A stretch of 64,000 nt of DNA from JBMOKT01 sp049323895 (GTDB taxonomy: Bacteria > Bacillota > Peptococcia > Peptococcales > BICA1-8). Below, piece by piece: positions 52,356 through 62,039 of the stretch. Below the pieces are notes generated by a model, which made no database searches, was not told the origin of the DNA, and was given only the letters and a program-made list of their open reading frames with translations. Position 1 is the stretch's first letter; every line of letters begins with the position of its first letter. Location: the NCBI GenBank assembly GCA_049323895.1, contig JBMOKT010000016.1, positions 1 to 64,000 on the forward strand, written 5' to 3'. The position numbers were made by a program, and so were the translations under genes.

Positions 52356-53119
52356 GTCACCATATAACAGAGGTTAAGGATTTACATTATATATATCCGG
52401 ATGGGCATAAGGCGATAAATGGTATATCCTTTGAAATTCACCATGGAGAGTCAGTGGGGGTTATAGGGGCAAACGGCGCGGGAAAGTCTACCCTGCTTAT
52501 GCTGTTGATGGGAGTTCTTTTCCCATGTAAAGGTGAAGTTAGTGTGGGCGAAGTTTTAGTAACTAAAAAGACCCTGCCGATTATTCGTCAAAGGGTGGGG
52601 ATGGTTTTTCAAAATCCTGACGATCAGTTGTTCATGACCACCGTATACGATGATGTTGCCTTTGGACCGCGTAATTATAAACTTGAAGAAAAAGAAGTGG
52701 AAAAGCGGGTTCTTCAGTCATTGGAGATGGTTGGAATTGTTCATCTGAGAGACCGGGCACCTTATAAGTTGTCCGGTGGTGAAAAGCGTGCTGCGGCCAT
52801 TGCATCTGTGCTTTCCATGAAACCGGATATTCTGGTAATGGATGAGCCAAGCTCTGCCCTTGACCCTAAGTCCAGGCGGAGGTTGATGAAATTGCTCAAG
52901 AGCTTTGAACACACCAAAATTATAACAAGCCACGATTTAGATATGATATATGAATTATGCGCCAGAACCATAGTCGTTAAAAATGGTGAAATCGCAGCAG
53001 ACGGACCTACCTCAGAAATTCTGATGAATGCTGAGTTGCTTGATACCTGTGGGCTGGAGATGCCATTGGCCTTGCAAGGCTGTCCTGTATGTGGCAAGGG
53101 TGAGATGAATAAAGAATAA
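52352..53119 (+). CDS. cbiO: ECF transporter ATP-binding subunit CbiO
   Basis: The 255-residue ATPase has Walker A GANGAGKSTL (about residue 40), Q-loop VFQNPDDQLFMTTVYDDVAFGP (typical of cobalt/nickel ECF ATPases), signature LSGGEKRAAAIA and Walker B ILVMDEPSSALDP. A C-terminal CPVC pair near GCPVCGKG is unusual. It powers metal uptake by CbiM-CbiQ. Confidence 0.92.
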   Translation: MSHHITEVKDLHYIYPDGHKAINGISFEIHHGESVGVIGANGAGKSTLLMLLMGVLFPCKGEVSVGEVLVTKKTLPIIRQRVGMVFQNPDDQLFMTTVYDDVAFGPRNYKLEEKEVEKRVLQSLEMVGIVHLRDRAPYKLSGGEKRAAAIASVLSMKPDILVMDEPSSALDPKSRRRLMKLLKSFEHTKIITSHDLDMIYELCARTIVVKNGEIAADGPTSEILMNAELLDTCGLEMPLALQGCPVCGKGEMNKE

Positions 53120-53278
53120 TGAGGGTTAATGTTCTAATATTATTCAAAAAATGAGTCGCAGCGTAGAATCAAATTTAAAAATGGGAATTAACATATTGGA
53201 AATAATTAATTAATGTATATTATGTTTAAGTTTCCTAAAACTATTATTAACATGTTTTAGAAAAGAGGTGAAGAAAAA

Positions 53279-53512
53279 ATGAGTTGCACCAGTTTGAAAA
53301 ATCGATTTCAACAATTAAAGACAGAAGGAAGTCTGGATTTTTCAGAAGCCGTAAACCTTTTTAATGATTTAAAAGGTTCTCTTGATGCACATAAATTAGA
53401 GTTGTCGGAATTAAAAAAAGCAAACGAAACAAATAGATTGAATCACCTTAAAGAACATATTGCAGATGGAGAAATGATGCTTAAAGAGCTAGAAAATATG
53501 ACATTACACTAA
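53279..53512 (+). CDS. small helical hypothetical protein (77 aa)
   Basis: The ATG at 53279 follows AAGAGGTGAAG. The product is soluble, charged and almost wholly helical (LDAHKLELSELKKANETNRL; HLKEHIADGEMMLKELENM), so a coiled-coil dimer is likely. There is no signal peptide and no recognised family. It stands alone between cbiO and the YIEGIA gene. Confidence 0.55.
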   Translation: MSCTSLKNRFQQLKTEGSLDFSEAVNLFNDLKGSLDAHKLELSELKKANETNRLNHLKEHIADGEMMLKELENMTLH

Positions 53513-53658
53513 TATTGCTTAATATAGGTATTCATTATGGCACCCTTGTTGGGTGTCTCTTACTATATCTGTAGAAATACGTTGGAACTAGTCTAAATTA
53601 ATGAAATTATAACCCATAACTATGGAAACATATTCTTAAATATTTTTGGAGGGCCGAA

Positions 53659-54570
53659 ATGAAAGGTGAACTAATCTCAACAGAATATATAGTATTAATT
53701 GTAACAGGAATAATAATGGGTACATTAGCTAGGGCTTTAAACCTTAAAGAAGACTATAGACAATATCCAACCTTTCCTAATGGGTACTTAATACATTTAT
53801 TAACTGGTTTCATAGCTGCAGCATTAGGGGCGGTAGCCATTCCCGCACTTATGACAAAAAACTTTGTAGCTGTTACATTTTTAGCTTTAGCCATACAACA
53901 ATTTAGGGATGTCAGAAAAATGGAAGCAAATAGTCTTGAAAATCTAGAGCAAACAGAATTTGCCTATAGAGGAGCAGCATATATAGATGGTATAGCAAAA
54001 ACCTTTGAAGCCCGTAATTATATTGCTTTAACTGTATCATTTATAGCAGCATTGACCATTCAGTTAGTAAACAATAAAAATATCTGGATCAATGTTGTAA
54101 GTGGAGTTATTGTAGCTTTAATTACTTTTCTTATTTTACAAAGAGTGTCAAAAGGTAAAACAGTTGGTGACATTGCCCAAGTGAAAGCTGGAAAAATTGA
54201 AGTTAAAGGCTCTGAATTATATGTTGATGGAATTTATATTTCCAATCAGCTAGGAACAGAAAATGCCCAAAAATTATTTAAAGAAGAAGGAATAGCGGTA
54301 GTTGTTTATCCTAATGAAGAACACTTTCGGATCACTTTTGACAATTATGGATTGAGACAGGCAATGTTATTTGAAGCAACTAGATCTGTAGGTATTAAAC
54401 GTTATCACTTTACCCGTAAAGATTATGATAAAGGAAGAGGAGTAATTGCTCTTGTTCCTTTAGTACCTGATATAGAAAGAATGATTGAAGCTGTGAAGAA
54501 AACACCTCTCCTAGAAAGTGTTAAGAAAAACCATGCATTAATGAAAACAAATCTTGTAGGGAGGGAGTAA
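53659..54570 (+). CDS. YIEGIA-family sporulation membrane protein
   Basis: The 303-residue protein has several helices in the first 170 residues (ISTEYIVLIVTGIIMGTLAR; LIHLLTGFIAAALGAVAIP) and the eponymous motif in the form GAAYIDGIAKTFEARNY (Asp for Glu). The C-terminal 130 residues are cytosolic. The family is confined to spore formers. TTTTGGAGGG precedes the ATG. It is followed at once by its small partner gene. Confidence 0.85.
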   Translation: MKGELISTEYIVLIVTGIIMGTLARALNLKEDYRQYPTFPNGYLIHLLTGFIAAALGAVAIPALMTKNFVAVTFLALAIQQFRDVRKMEANSLENLEQTEFAYRGAAYIDGIAKTFEARNYIALTVSFIAALTIQLVNNKNIWINVVSGVIVALITFLILQRVSKGKTVGDIAQVKAGKIEVKGSELYVDGIYISNQLGTENAQKLFKEEGIAVVVYPNEEHFRITFDNYGLRQAMLFEATRSVGIKRYHFTRKDYDKGRGVIALVPLVPDIERMIEAVKKTPLLESVKKNHALMKTNLVGRE

Positions 54571-54572
54571 AA

Positions 54573-54779
54573 TTGGGTAGAGAAGGATCAATTAAACCTA
54601 ATTATGAAATCCTAGCTATAGTTACTCTAAGTTCTAAAAGAATATTAGGTGGAAAACAAATGTCACTTTTAGCTGAAAATGAGGAAGAAGCGAAAACAAT
54701 GACTCAAGATGTAGCTAAAGCAATGAAAGCCGACGTTGTTCAAATGAAAAATGGAGATTACTTAATAATTAGAGTATAA
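54573..54779 (+). CDS. capping complex subunit for YIEGIA
   Basis: The TTG at 54573 lies 2 bases after the YIEGIA gene stop, with GGGAGGGAG upstream. The 68-residue protein (NYEILAIVTLSSKRILGGK, then ENEEEAKTMTQDVAKAMKAD) matches the small protein annotated as the partner of YIEGIA. It is soluble. Confidence 0.8.
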   Translation: MGREGSIKPNYEILAIVTLSSKRILGGKQMSLLAENEEEAKTMTQDVAKAMKADVVQMKNGDYLIIRV

Positions 54780-54903
54780 AGTTTTAAATAGATATAGTCG
54801 AAAAGATTGCATTTTTGTTGTATTATTTGCATAAAAAAGGAGGAAATCTTCAAATTACCCTAGAATATAAATTTGGTATATATTAACCTAAGGTGTGAGA
54901 ATT

Positions 54904-55878
54904 TTGGCTAAAAAAGAGAAAAAAAAATTAAACCCATTTTCCTTAATACTTATTTCCGATACGAAGACTTTAAAGGCAGTTAAGATAAGTCCATGGCTAG
55001 TTAAGTTGTTTACTACTATCGGAGTAGTTTCTGTATGCTTGACAGTATTTTTAATGTTTTCCTATGTAAATTTACAGTACAAGCTTAAGGAAAATGATAG
55101 GCTAGCTTATGAAAATAAAATTCAGGCGGAAAAGTTAGCAGCATTGAAAGAAGAATTGTATAAAGTTAATAATGAATTAGAATATGTTGACAGCATCGAA
55201 AAAAATGTTAATGAAATGGTAGATAATAGCCGAATAAGTCTAAATACAAACACACCATCCCGCTCTAATTCTAATAGAGTGGAAATTTCCTCAGCGAGAA
55301 TACAGGAAGAGAATATTATTAATAACAGTACAAGCTATCCAAGCATTGATACATCAAAAAATGGGTTAGCAGCAATAGAAGAACTAGAAGTAGTGGTTGA
55401 TTTATTACAAGAAGAAGTAGTAAAAGAAAAAGAACAAATTAAAGATCTTGAGGAAAATGTAGAGGAAAGATTAAAATCTCTAGCTGCAAAACCCACTTTT
55501 TGGCCAGTTAAAGGCAGAATCACCTCTGTCCCCGGTGAAAGGGAAAATCCCTTTACCGGACGTGGTTCAGAAGATCATGGAGGTTTAGATATTGCAGCCC
55601 CCTATGGTACATATGTTAGAGCAGCCGGTGATGGTGTAGTTACTTTTGCAGGCTGGGACTCTGTATATGGACGCATGGTTGCAGTTGATCACGGTTACGG
55701 GTATAAGTCTATGTATGGCCATAATTCTGCATTAACTGTAAAAGTAGGAGAAAAGGTTAAACGGGGAGAGGTAATTGCTAGGATAGGCAGTACCGGGAGA
55801 AGTACAGGTCCCCATCTTGATTTTAGAATATTTGTAAATGGAGATTTAGTTAATCCATTAGATATATTGAATGAATAA
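54904..55878 (+). CDS. membrane-anchored M23-family peptidase-like protein
   Basis: The 324-residue protein has one helix (LFTTIGVVSVCLTVFLMFSY, about 36-55), a coiled-coil region, and a C-terminal LytM/M23 domain with HGGLDIAAPYGT and HGYGYKSMYGH. The last zinc motif reads GPHLDFRI instead of G-P-H-L-H-F, so a zinc-ligand His is Asp. The activity may be altered or lost, as in SpoIIQ-like scaffolds. The TTG at 54904 is better spaced from AAGG than the GTG at 54895. Confidence 0.85.
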   Translation: MAKKEKKKLNPFSLILISDTKTLKAVKISPWLVKLFTTIGVVSVCLTVFLMFSYVNLQYKLKENDRLAYENKIQAEKLAALKEELYKVNNELEYVDSIEKNVNEMVDNSRISLNTNTPSRSNSNRVEISSARIQEENIINNSTSYPSIDTSKNGLAAIEELEVVVDLLQEEVVKEKEQIKDLEENVEERLKSLAAKPTFWPVKGRITSVPGERENPFTGRGSEDHGGLDIAAPYGTYVRAAGDGVVTFAGWDSVYGRMVAVDHGYGYKSMYGHNSALTVKVGEKVKRGEVIARIGSTGRSTGPHLDFRIFVNGDLVNPLDILNE

Positions 55879-55908
55879 AAAGTAGGATGCGTCAGCATCC
55901 TACTTTTT
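55877..55908. terminator. bidirectional terminator between convergent genes
   Basis: AAAAAGTAGGATGC pairs perfectly with GCATCCTACTTTTT around GTCA. The A- and T-rich ends make it work on both strands. Confidence 0.9.
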
Positions 55909-55914
55909 ATTCAT

Positions 55915-57357
55915 TCAACAAACATTTAAAATTGGCAAAGAAAAACTAAAGGTTGTGCCTTGGTCTAAAGTGCTTTCAACAGATATTGTACCTCCATGTT
56001 TTTTTACAATTTCTTGAACAATTGCTAAGCCTAAGCCTGTGCCGCCTCTATTTCTACTTCTAGATTTATCCACTTTGTAGAAACGTTCCCATATATTCTT
56101 TAATTCTTCAGAAGGTATACCTGGGCCGAAGTCTGTCATATCCACCAAAATCGCACCATGCTTTAAACGACAAGAAATGATTATCTTGGAACCATTCGGG
56201 GAATAGCGAATTGCATTGTCTAAAAGGTTGTGGAAGATTTGTTCTACTCGATCCTCATCTCCGTTACATAGGGGTAGGTCCTTGGTGATAACGGTTTCAA
56301 CAATAAGCTTTTTTTCCAATAGTTTTGGCTTTAAGCTTGCTATACCTCTTTCAACCACAATACTTATTGGGAACGGATCTATATCTAGTTTTACTGCATC
56401 AGAATCAAATCTGGATATCTCCAGCAAATCATTTATTAAATTATTAAGCCGATAAGTTTCTTGTTGAATAATCGAAAGATAATGTTGTTGTTCTTCGGGT
56501 TTACTATTTCGTTTATCTATTAAAGCCTCAATAAATCCTTGGACTGAGGTTAGGGGGCTTCTTAATTCATGGCTTACATTAGCAATAAATTCCGTGCGAA
56601 TATTATCAAACCGTTCAAGGCGACGTGTCATTTGGTTTATTGAGTCACCCAACATGCCTAATTCGTCATCAGAGTTAATATTTACTCTTTCTTTAAAGTT
56701 TCCATCTGAGATACTATGGGCAACTTTAGAAATTTTATTTAGTGACTGCGTAACATACTTAGAGATAAAATAACCTAATGTAAGGGCAACAATAGTACCG
56801 ATTATAGCAGTCAAAAAATAATTTCTTGCCATCTGTTGTGTGGTCTTGTTAACTCCTGAAACAGGACTATATAATATTACTCCGCCTAAGAAATTTCCTT
56901 TCTCAAAAACGGGTGCCGCTGCCCGGATGACAGTTTCATCAAAATATTGAGACTGCCCTTTGGTAATCAAAACTTCACCTAACATGAGTTTTTCTATATC
57001 AGCAGTTTCTAAAGTATTTCCCTCACAGTGTAAATGCTCTGCAGAGGTAGCGATTATTGTCCCAGTATTATTAAAGACCCATGCTTCGGTACCTAAAATT
57101 CTGTCAGTTCGATTAAAGTTTGCTACTGCTTCACTAGGGTTTTCACCTTTGGCCAATAATGGTTGGACAATTTGGGCAAGATCTTGACTTCTTATATTAA
57201 GTTCCTTTTCTTTACTACTTAGAAAGTAATTTTTCGTAAAGGTTAATTGTAATAACCCGGCAATGGATATTGCTATGAGCAAAAGAAAAACATAGCTCAA
57301 AAATAACTTCAAAAAAATTGTTTTTTTATATCGTGGGAACTTCAAACTTATATCCAA
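55915..57357 (-). CDS. sensor histidine kinase
   Basis: The 480-residue kinase has two helices (about 15-35 and 175-195) around an external sensing domain, a HAMP region (SLNKISKVAHSISDGNFKER), an H-box FIANVSHELRSPLTSVQGF with the phosphorylated His, and an ATPase domain (NLLDNAIRYS; DFGPGIPSEE; GGTGLGLAIV). It overlaps the regulator gene upstream by 32 bases. The start is uncertain: TTG at 57357 or 57345. The signal is unknown; layout resembles PhoR/ResE types. Confidence 0.92.
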   Translation of the reverse strand: MDISLKFPRYKKTIFLKLFLSYVFLLLIAISIAGLLQLTFTKNYFLSSKEKELNIRSQDLAQIVQPLLAKGENPSEAVANFNRTDRILGTEAWVFNNTGTIIATSAEHLHCEGNTLETADIEKLMLGEVLITKGQSQYFDETVIRAAAPVFEKGNFLGGVILYSPVSGVNKTTQQMARNYFLTAIIGTIVALTLGYFISKYVTQSLNKISKVAHSISDGNFKERVNINSDDELGMLGDSINQMTRRLERFDNIRTEFIANVSHELRSPLTSVQGFIEALIDKRNSKPEEQQHYLSIIQQETYRLNNLINDLLEISRFDSDAVKLDIDPFPISIVVERGIASLKPKLLEKKLIVETVITKDLPLCNGDEDRVEQIFHNLLDNAIRYSPNGSKIIISCRLKHGAILVDMTDFGPGIPSEELKNIWERFYKVDKSRSRNRGGTGLGLAIVQEIVKKHGGTISVESTLDQGTTFSFSLPILNVC

Positions 57358-58012
57358 CTCCCCATACAGTTTTTATATATATAGGAGCCCCGGCAATAGA
57401 TTCTAGTTTCCGTCTTAATCTTTTTATCGTATTATCTACAGCTCTTGAGTCTCCTAAATAATCATAACTCCAAACTTTTCTAAGTAATTGTTCTCTGCGA
57501 AAAACTAAAGAAGGATTACTTGCAAAAATCCATAAAAGGTCAAACTCCTTGGGTGTTAATTCCAAATTTTCGGCATTGACTTGGACTTCAAAAGAGGATT
57601 TGTTAATTGAAATACCAGGGTATTGGATAACTTCACTTTCCTCACTTTGTTTAAATCTCCTCATTACTGCTTTAGTCCGGGCAACCAGTTCTCGGGGATT
57701 AAAGGGTTTAGTTATATAATCGTCAGCACCTAGTTCGAGACCTAATAGTTTATCCAAATCGTTGTCCTTAGCAGTTAACATAATGATTGGAATATTACTA
57801 TGTTTTCTTACTTCCTTACAGAAATCCCATCCGTTTAATTCGGGAAGCATTAAATCAAGAATAATTAAATCGAACTGTTGGTGCCTAAATTTATATAATG
57901 CTCTTTTGCCATCGTGTACTTTTGTTACTATAAAGTCTTCCTTAAGATAAGTAGTTACAAGATCGCATATATTTTCTTCATCATCAACAACTAAAACGTT
58001 ATTTTTAGACAT
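57326..58012 (-). CDS. OmpR/PhoB-family response regulator
   Basis: The 228-residue protein has a receiver domain (VLVVDDEENICD; phosphorylated Asp in LIILDLMLPELNGWDF; conserved Lys in DDYITKPFNP) and a C-terminal winged helix (LTPKEFDLLWIFASNPSLVF; SRAVDNTIKRLRRKLES; VWGVGYKFE). AAAAGGGAGGCGATTTA precedes the start. It is co-transcribed with the kinase and divergent from the operon at 58224, which may be a target. Confidence 0.94.
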   Translation of the reverse strand: MSKNNVLVVDDEENICDLVTTYLKEDFIVTKVHDGKRALYKFRHQQFDLIILDLMLPELNGWDFCKEVRKHSNIPIIMLTAKDNDLDKLLGLELGADDYITKPFNPRELVARTKAVMRRFKQSEESEVIQYPGISINKSSFEVQVNAENLELTPKEFDLLWIFASNPSLVFRREQLLRKVWSYDYLGDSRAVDNTIKRLRRKLESIAGAPIYIKTVWGVGYKFEVPTI

Positions 58013-58165
58013 ATTAAATCGCCTCCCTTTTCAGTATCTTAAATAGTTATTTGCAAATTTAGTTCTACCATTAATATATTATCACAAATGAGCCAGCTGT
58101 AACCCTTGATTTCAAATCTACTAAGTGTGGAAAAATTACAATTCTGCCTAAGATTTGCCATGAAT

Positions 58166-58193
58166 TTGTTACATTTTTAGTTTAAACTATATA
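58166..58193 (+). promoter_or_regulatory. sigma-A-type promoter of the cytochrome maturation operon
   Basis: TTGTTA (58166-58171), 16 bases, TATATA (58188-58193), 30 bases before the gene at 58224. It is the only good candidate for the ccm operon start. Confidence 0.5.
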
Positions 58194-58223
58194 AAAAAGA
58201 GCAACGGAGGACTTATTAAGCTT

Positions 58224-59162
58224 ATGAAAAAATTTTTATTACTTATTTTGATGACTTTATATTTGCTTTTCCTTACGGCTTTTCCACTTATTGCAGAAGA
58301 AGATCCAGAGCCTTTAGTTGTAAAGGATTTAATACTCCATATAATGCCTGAATACGATACGTCAGAGGTATTAGTTCTGTATTCTCTTGAATTTGAGAAT
58401 GTCTCAAATGAACAATTTATGGATGAAATAAGATTTGGTATTCCTACAGGAACAAGGAGCAATATCGTCATTGAGTCTGGCAAAAAGGAACACTTGCAAG
58501 TGAGGACTGAGGTCGAGGGAGACAATACAGAGATGGTCTGGAAACCATCTGAACCTATAAAACCTAAGAGCACATATTCTGTTCATCTTGAGTACTATTA
58601 CAATTCATTACCAGGAACGGGAGAAAAATCCTTTGAATATATACTAGATCCAGGGTTACCTCTGGGGCAAACACAGATTAATATAGTACAACCCTTAAAA
58701 TCCGTAGATTTCACTTCACGACCGGCTTCGGAATTTATTCAAACAAATTCAAGAGGTTTTAAAGTTTATCAACTAACCCCCGGACCTTTAAATAAAGATG
58801 AACAATTCTCCTTAAAAATTTCATATACCAAGACAGATCCTGAACCTTCGATAGAAGCTGTAAATGGAGAAGTAGATACAAAGGGGGATAGAAGTAGCAG
58901 TTTAGCCATTCTACTCCCTATATTTATCATATTTGTTTTTTTAATTGTAATCGCCTATAAAGCTTTAACAAATGGAAATATGGGCAAAGGCAAACAAAGG
59001 TACAAATTAGATAAAAATACTAACAATAAAGGCAAATTAAATTTGGAGAAAACCCAAATGGCAGAGGAAAAGAGAAAACTACGCAAAAAACTACTCGATG
59101 GTGAAATTACTGCAGAGTTATATCAAGAGCTACTTGATGATATTGAAGAGGATTATAGTTGA
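58224..59162 (+). CDS. membrane protein at the head of the ccm operon
   Basis: The 312-residue protein has a signal peptide (FLLLILMTLYLLFLTAFPL), a beta-rich external domain of about 190 residues with no known motif, one helix (SLAILLPIFIIFVFLIVIAY, about 222-241) and a cytosolic tail that ends in a SHOCT-like helix pair (RKKLLDGEITAELYQELLDD). It may act in haem delivery or quality control by operon context, but no family is recognised. CAACGGAGGA precedes the ATG. Confidence 0.65.
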   Translation: MKKFLLLILMTLYLLFLTAFPLIAEEDPEPLVVKDLILHIMPEYDTSEVLVLYSLEFENVSNEQFMDEIRFGIPTGTRSNIVIESGKKEHLQVRTEVEGDNTEMVWKPSEPIKPKSTYSVHLEYYYNSLPGTGEKSFEYILDPGLPLGQTQINIVQPLKSVDFTSRPASEFIQTNSRGFKVYQLTPGPLNKDEQFSLKISYTKTDPEPSIEAVNGEVDTKGDRSSSLAILLPIFIIFVFLIVIAYKALTNGNMGKGKQRYKLDKNTNNKGKLNLEKTQMAEEKRKLRKKLLDGEITAELYQELLDDIEEDYS

Positions 59163-59180
59163 TAGGAGGGTGACTTTAAC

Positions 59181-59561
59181 ATAAAGAAGATAGTAGTTGG
59201 TCTTTTGATTTTAGGATTAAGCATTTGCTTTTTATTTATATTTTCATTAATCACTTCACGGACAAGTTATGTAACTGTGGACAAGGAGTTTTCTACTCCA
59301 TTGCTGGAAGAAAAACCTTTGATGCTTCAGGGGGGGTTTGATGGTTCAAGCATTTATCATAACCCCGTTAGTGGAAATATTCAGTTTAGGATTAAGTCAA
59401 ATTCCGGTAAGTCATTAAATATTCTCTATACAGGTTGCTGCATGCCTCAAAATATTTACGACGGAAGCATCGTCATACTTCGAGGCCAATATACAGTAGA
59501 GCAGTGTTTTATGGCAGATAAAGTCTGGGTTTTGCAGAAAAGTATACAACATAAACCATAA
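59181..59561 (+). CDS. CcmE-like OB-fold protein with an apparent ATA start
   Basis: The frame reads as MKKIVVGLLILGLSICFLF if ATA 59181 acts as start; AGGAGGG lies 10 bases upstream and no ATG, GTG or TTG occurs in frame before TTG 59205, which is inside the helix. The product has one helix and an OB-like domain (IQFRIKSNSGKSLNILYTGC; GSIVILRGQYTVEQCFMADK) like CcmE but without its C-terminal haem motif. It may be a second OB-fold partner, or a gene weakened by a start mutation. Confidence 0.55.
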   Translation: MKKIVVGLLILGLSICFLFIFSLITSRTSYVTVDKEFSTPLLEEKPLMLQGGFDGSSIYHNPVSGNIQFRIKSNSGKSLNILYTGCCMPQNIYDGSIVILRGQYTVEQCFMADKVWVLQKSIQHKP

Positions 59562-59590
59562 ACATTTAAAGTGATAATAGGAGGTCTTAA

Positions 59591-61555
59591 ATGGCGGATA
59601 TAGGCTATTTTACTTTGGTTCTTGCACTAATTACATGCAGCTATGCTGTAATCATGTATCTCGCTGGCTTAAAGTTAAAGCACAATGAGCTGATGGAAAG
59701 TGCAAAAGGGGGAATATATGCTGGTGCCCTTTTGACAACTTTAGCTTCAGGAATATTAATTTTCCTCTTAATAAAGGGTGACTTTTCAATTAAATATGTT
59801 GCAATGTACACCAGTAGTGACCTTCCACTATTCTATAAAATTGCTGCTTTTTGGGCAGGAAATGAGGGCTCACTTCTTTTATGGGCGTGGATTTTAACAA
59901 TCTTTTCGGCAGTTATAGTTACAAATCATCGTAATCTTGATTTAATACCTTATGTAGGTGTTGTGATGGGATTAATTAGTGTGTTTTTCCTTTTTCTATC
60001 GGTAGCTGTTTCGAATCCATTTACTACACTAGCCGCTCCTCTCGTGGAAGGTAGAGGGCTTAACCCAATGCTGCAAAACCCCGGGATGGTAATACATCCA
60101 GTTACTTTATATTTAGGGTATGTAGGTTTTACGGTACCATATGCTTTTGCAATCGCTGCATTAATTACTCGCAAAACAGATGACCGTTGGATTCGCTTAA
60201 CACGAAAATGGACAATTGTTTCTTGGCTTTTTTTAAGTATGGGCAATCTTTTTGGTGCACAATGGGCTTATGTGGAACTTGGGTGGGGCGGCTACTGGGC
60301 ATGGGACCCCGTAGAAAATGCTTCATTAATTCCTTGGCTTACAGCAACAGCATTACTTCATTCAGTAATGGTTCAAGAGCGGAAGAATATGTTAAAGGTA
60401 TGGAATGTGCTTCTTATTATCCTAACCTTTGGTTTAACATTATTTGGTACTTTTCTCGTGCGCAGTGGTGTGGTAGCTTCAGTACACGCATTTGGTAATT
60501 CTAATCTAGGAACCTATTTTATTGTGTTTATTACTGCTATTATGATGTCCTCATTATACTTAGTAGCAGATAGAATAAAACTTCTTAGACAGAGTAATGA
60601 GTTTGAGTCCATCCTATCTAAAGAAAGTAGTTTCCTTCTCAATAACCTATTACTTGTAGCATCTGCATTCGCTATTTTTTGGGGGACAATCTTCCCCATA
60701 GTTTCAGAAGGATTTACAGGTATTAAAGCCACAGTAGGGCCACCATTTTTCAATGCAATAAATGCTCCCATTGGTCTAGCTATTGTATTTCTCATGGGAA
60801 TATGTCCTTTGATTGCCTGGAGAAAGGCTACTTTAAAAAATTTGTTAACTAATTTTATTATCCCTAGTGTTATTGGCGTTGGTACTTTAATTTTTCTTTT
60901 AGTACAGGGTGTAGTGGAAACCTATGCTTTAACGGCATTTGTTATTTGCACCTTTGTGGCTACTGCAACAATCCAAGATATATTAAAAGGTGTTATTGTA
61001 AGAAAGAAAATTACTGGGGACGGTTGGTTAATAAGCGTGGTGCGATTACTAATACGTAACCGCCGCAGGTATGGGGGCTATATTATACATCTAGGTGTTG
61101 TAATGATGATTATCGGTATTGCTGGCTCTAATATTTACAACCAGGAATTTGTAAAAACCTTTAAATCTGATGAAACCCTTAAGGTTGGCGAATATTCAGT
61201 GAGTTATTCTCAATTAGAGTATTCTTCAAAAGGAGAAAATATGGTTATTTACAGTGACTTGAAACTTAATAAACAAGGAGTGGCATTGGGTACGATTTCA
61301 CCGGAAAAAATATTCTATGCAACATCAGGACAACCCACTTCTGAACCTGCAATTAAAAGTACCTGGACGGAAGATTTCTACGCTACTTTAGTTAGCTGGC
61401 AGAAAGAAGATAATACTGCTACTTTTAAATTCAATATAAATCCTCTGATGAAATGGTTATGGATGGGGGGATATGTACTTATTTTTGGAACGATTTTTGC
61501 CATTTGGCCAGGAAAAGGCAGTGGAGTTGGAAACAAATATTTAGGAAGGGTTTGA
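59591..61555 (+). CDS. ccmF: cytochrome c haem lyase subunit CcmF
   Basis: The 654-residue protein has about fourteen helices and the haem-handling WWD motif WGGYWAWDPVENASLIPWL (about 234-252), with conserved histidines in flanking loops (such as NPGMVIHPVTLYLGY). It attaches haem to apocytochrome c in system I. AGGAGG precedes the ATG. The stop overlaps ccmH by one base. Length is typical for CcmF. Confidence 0.93.
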   Translation: MADIGYFTLVLALITCSYAVIMYLAGLKLKHNELMESAKGGIYAGALLTTLASGILIFLLIKGDFSIKYVAMYTSSDLPLFYKIAAFWAGNEGSLLLWAWILTIFSAVIVTNHRNLDLIPYVGVVMGLISVFFLFLSVAVSNPFTTLAAPLVEGRGLNPMLQNPGMVIHPVTLYLGYVGFTVPYAFAIAALITRKTDDRWIRLTRKWTIVSWLFLSMGNLFGAQWAYVELGWGGYWAWDPVENASLIPWLTATALLHSVMVQERKNMLKVWNVLLIILTFGLTLFGTFLVRSGVVASVHAFGNSNLGTYFIVFITAIMMSSLYLVADRIKLLRQSNEFESILSKESSFLLNNLLLVASAFAIFWGTIFPIVSEGFTGIKATVGPPFFNAINAPIGLAIVFLMGICPLIAWRKATLKNLLTNFIIPSVIGVGTLIFLLVQGVVETYALTAFVICTFVATATIQDILKGVIVRKKITGDGWLISVVRLLIRNRRRYGGYIIHLGVVMMIIGIAGSNIYNQEFVKTFKSDETLKVGEYSVSYSQLEYSSKGENMVIYSDLKLNKQGVALGTISPEKIFYATSGQPTSEPAIKSTWTEDFYATLVSWQKEDNTATFKFNINPLMKWLWMGGYVLIFGTIFAIWPGKGSGVGNKYLGRV

Positions 61556-62028
61556 TGGTTTTGAGAAAACTACCATTTATATTTGTATTCACCATTAGTG
61601 CACTGCTTTTCTTTTTTGGGCAGGCACAGGCAGCTATATATGATGATATTCAGGAAAGTCTGATTTGTCCGGCATGCATGGATGACCGCATGACAGTTGC
61701 GACCTGTACAGATAGTACAGCAGAGCGGACCAGACAAGATATTAAGCAAAAGTTGGCTTTAGGCCAAACAAAGGATGAGATTATCAATGGATACGTTAGC
61801 GATTATGGAGAAGTGATTTTGGCTGTACCTCGGCAAAATGGGTTTGGCCTGGTTGCTTGGATTATGCCGCCCTTAGCTCTTGTGGGGGCAGGGTTAATAG
61901 TCGTGAGTGTACTAAAAGGCTGGGTTAGAAACAGTTCAAATTCTAAACAAATATCAAAAAAGTCTGGGGTACATATTGACTCAGTGGATGAAGAACGAAT
62001 TAATGAAGAAATTCGCAAGTATTTGTAA
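61555..62028 (+). CDS. ccmH: cytochrome c maturation protein CcmH
   Basis: The 157-residue protein has a signal segment (FIFVFTISALLFFFGQAQA), the thiol motif LICPACMDDRMTVATCTDS (about residues 37-55; canonical form L-R-C-x-x-C), and a C-terminal helix (GLVAWIMPPLALVGAGLIVV). It reduces apocytochrome thiols before haem attachment. An extra Cys lies in the motif. Start and stop fit an operon with ccmF and the next gene. Confidence 0.9.
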   Translation: MVLRKLPFIFVFTISALLFFFGQAQAAIYDDIQESLICPACMDDRMTVATCTDSTAERTRQDIKQKLALGQTKDEIINGYVSDYGEVILAVPRQNGFGLVAWIMPPLALVGAGLIVVSVLKGWVRNSSNSKQISKKSGVHIDSVDEERINEEIRKYL

Positions 62029-62039
62029 GGAGGTCGCCA

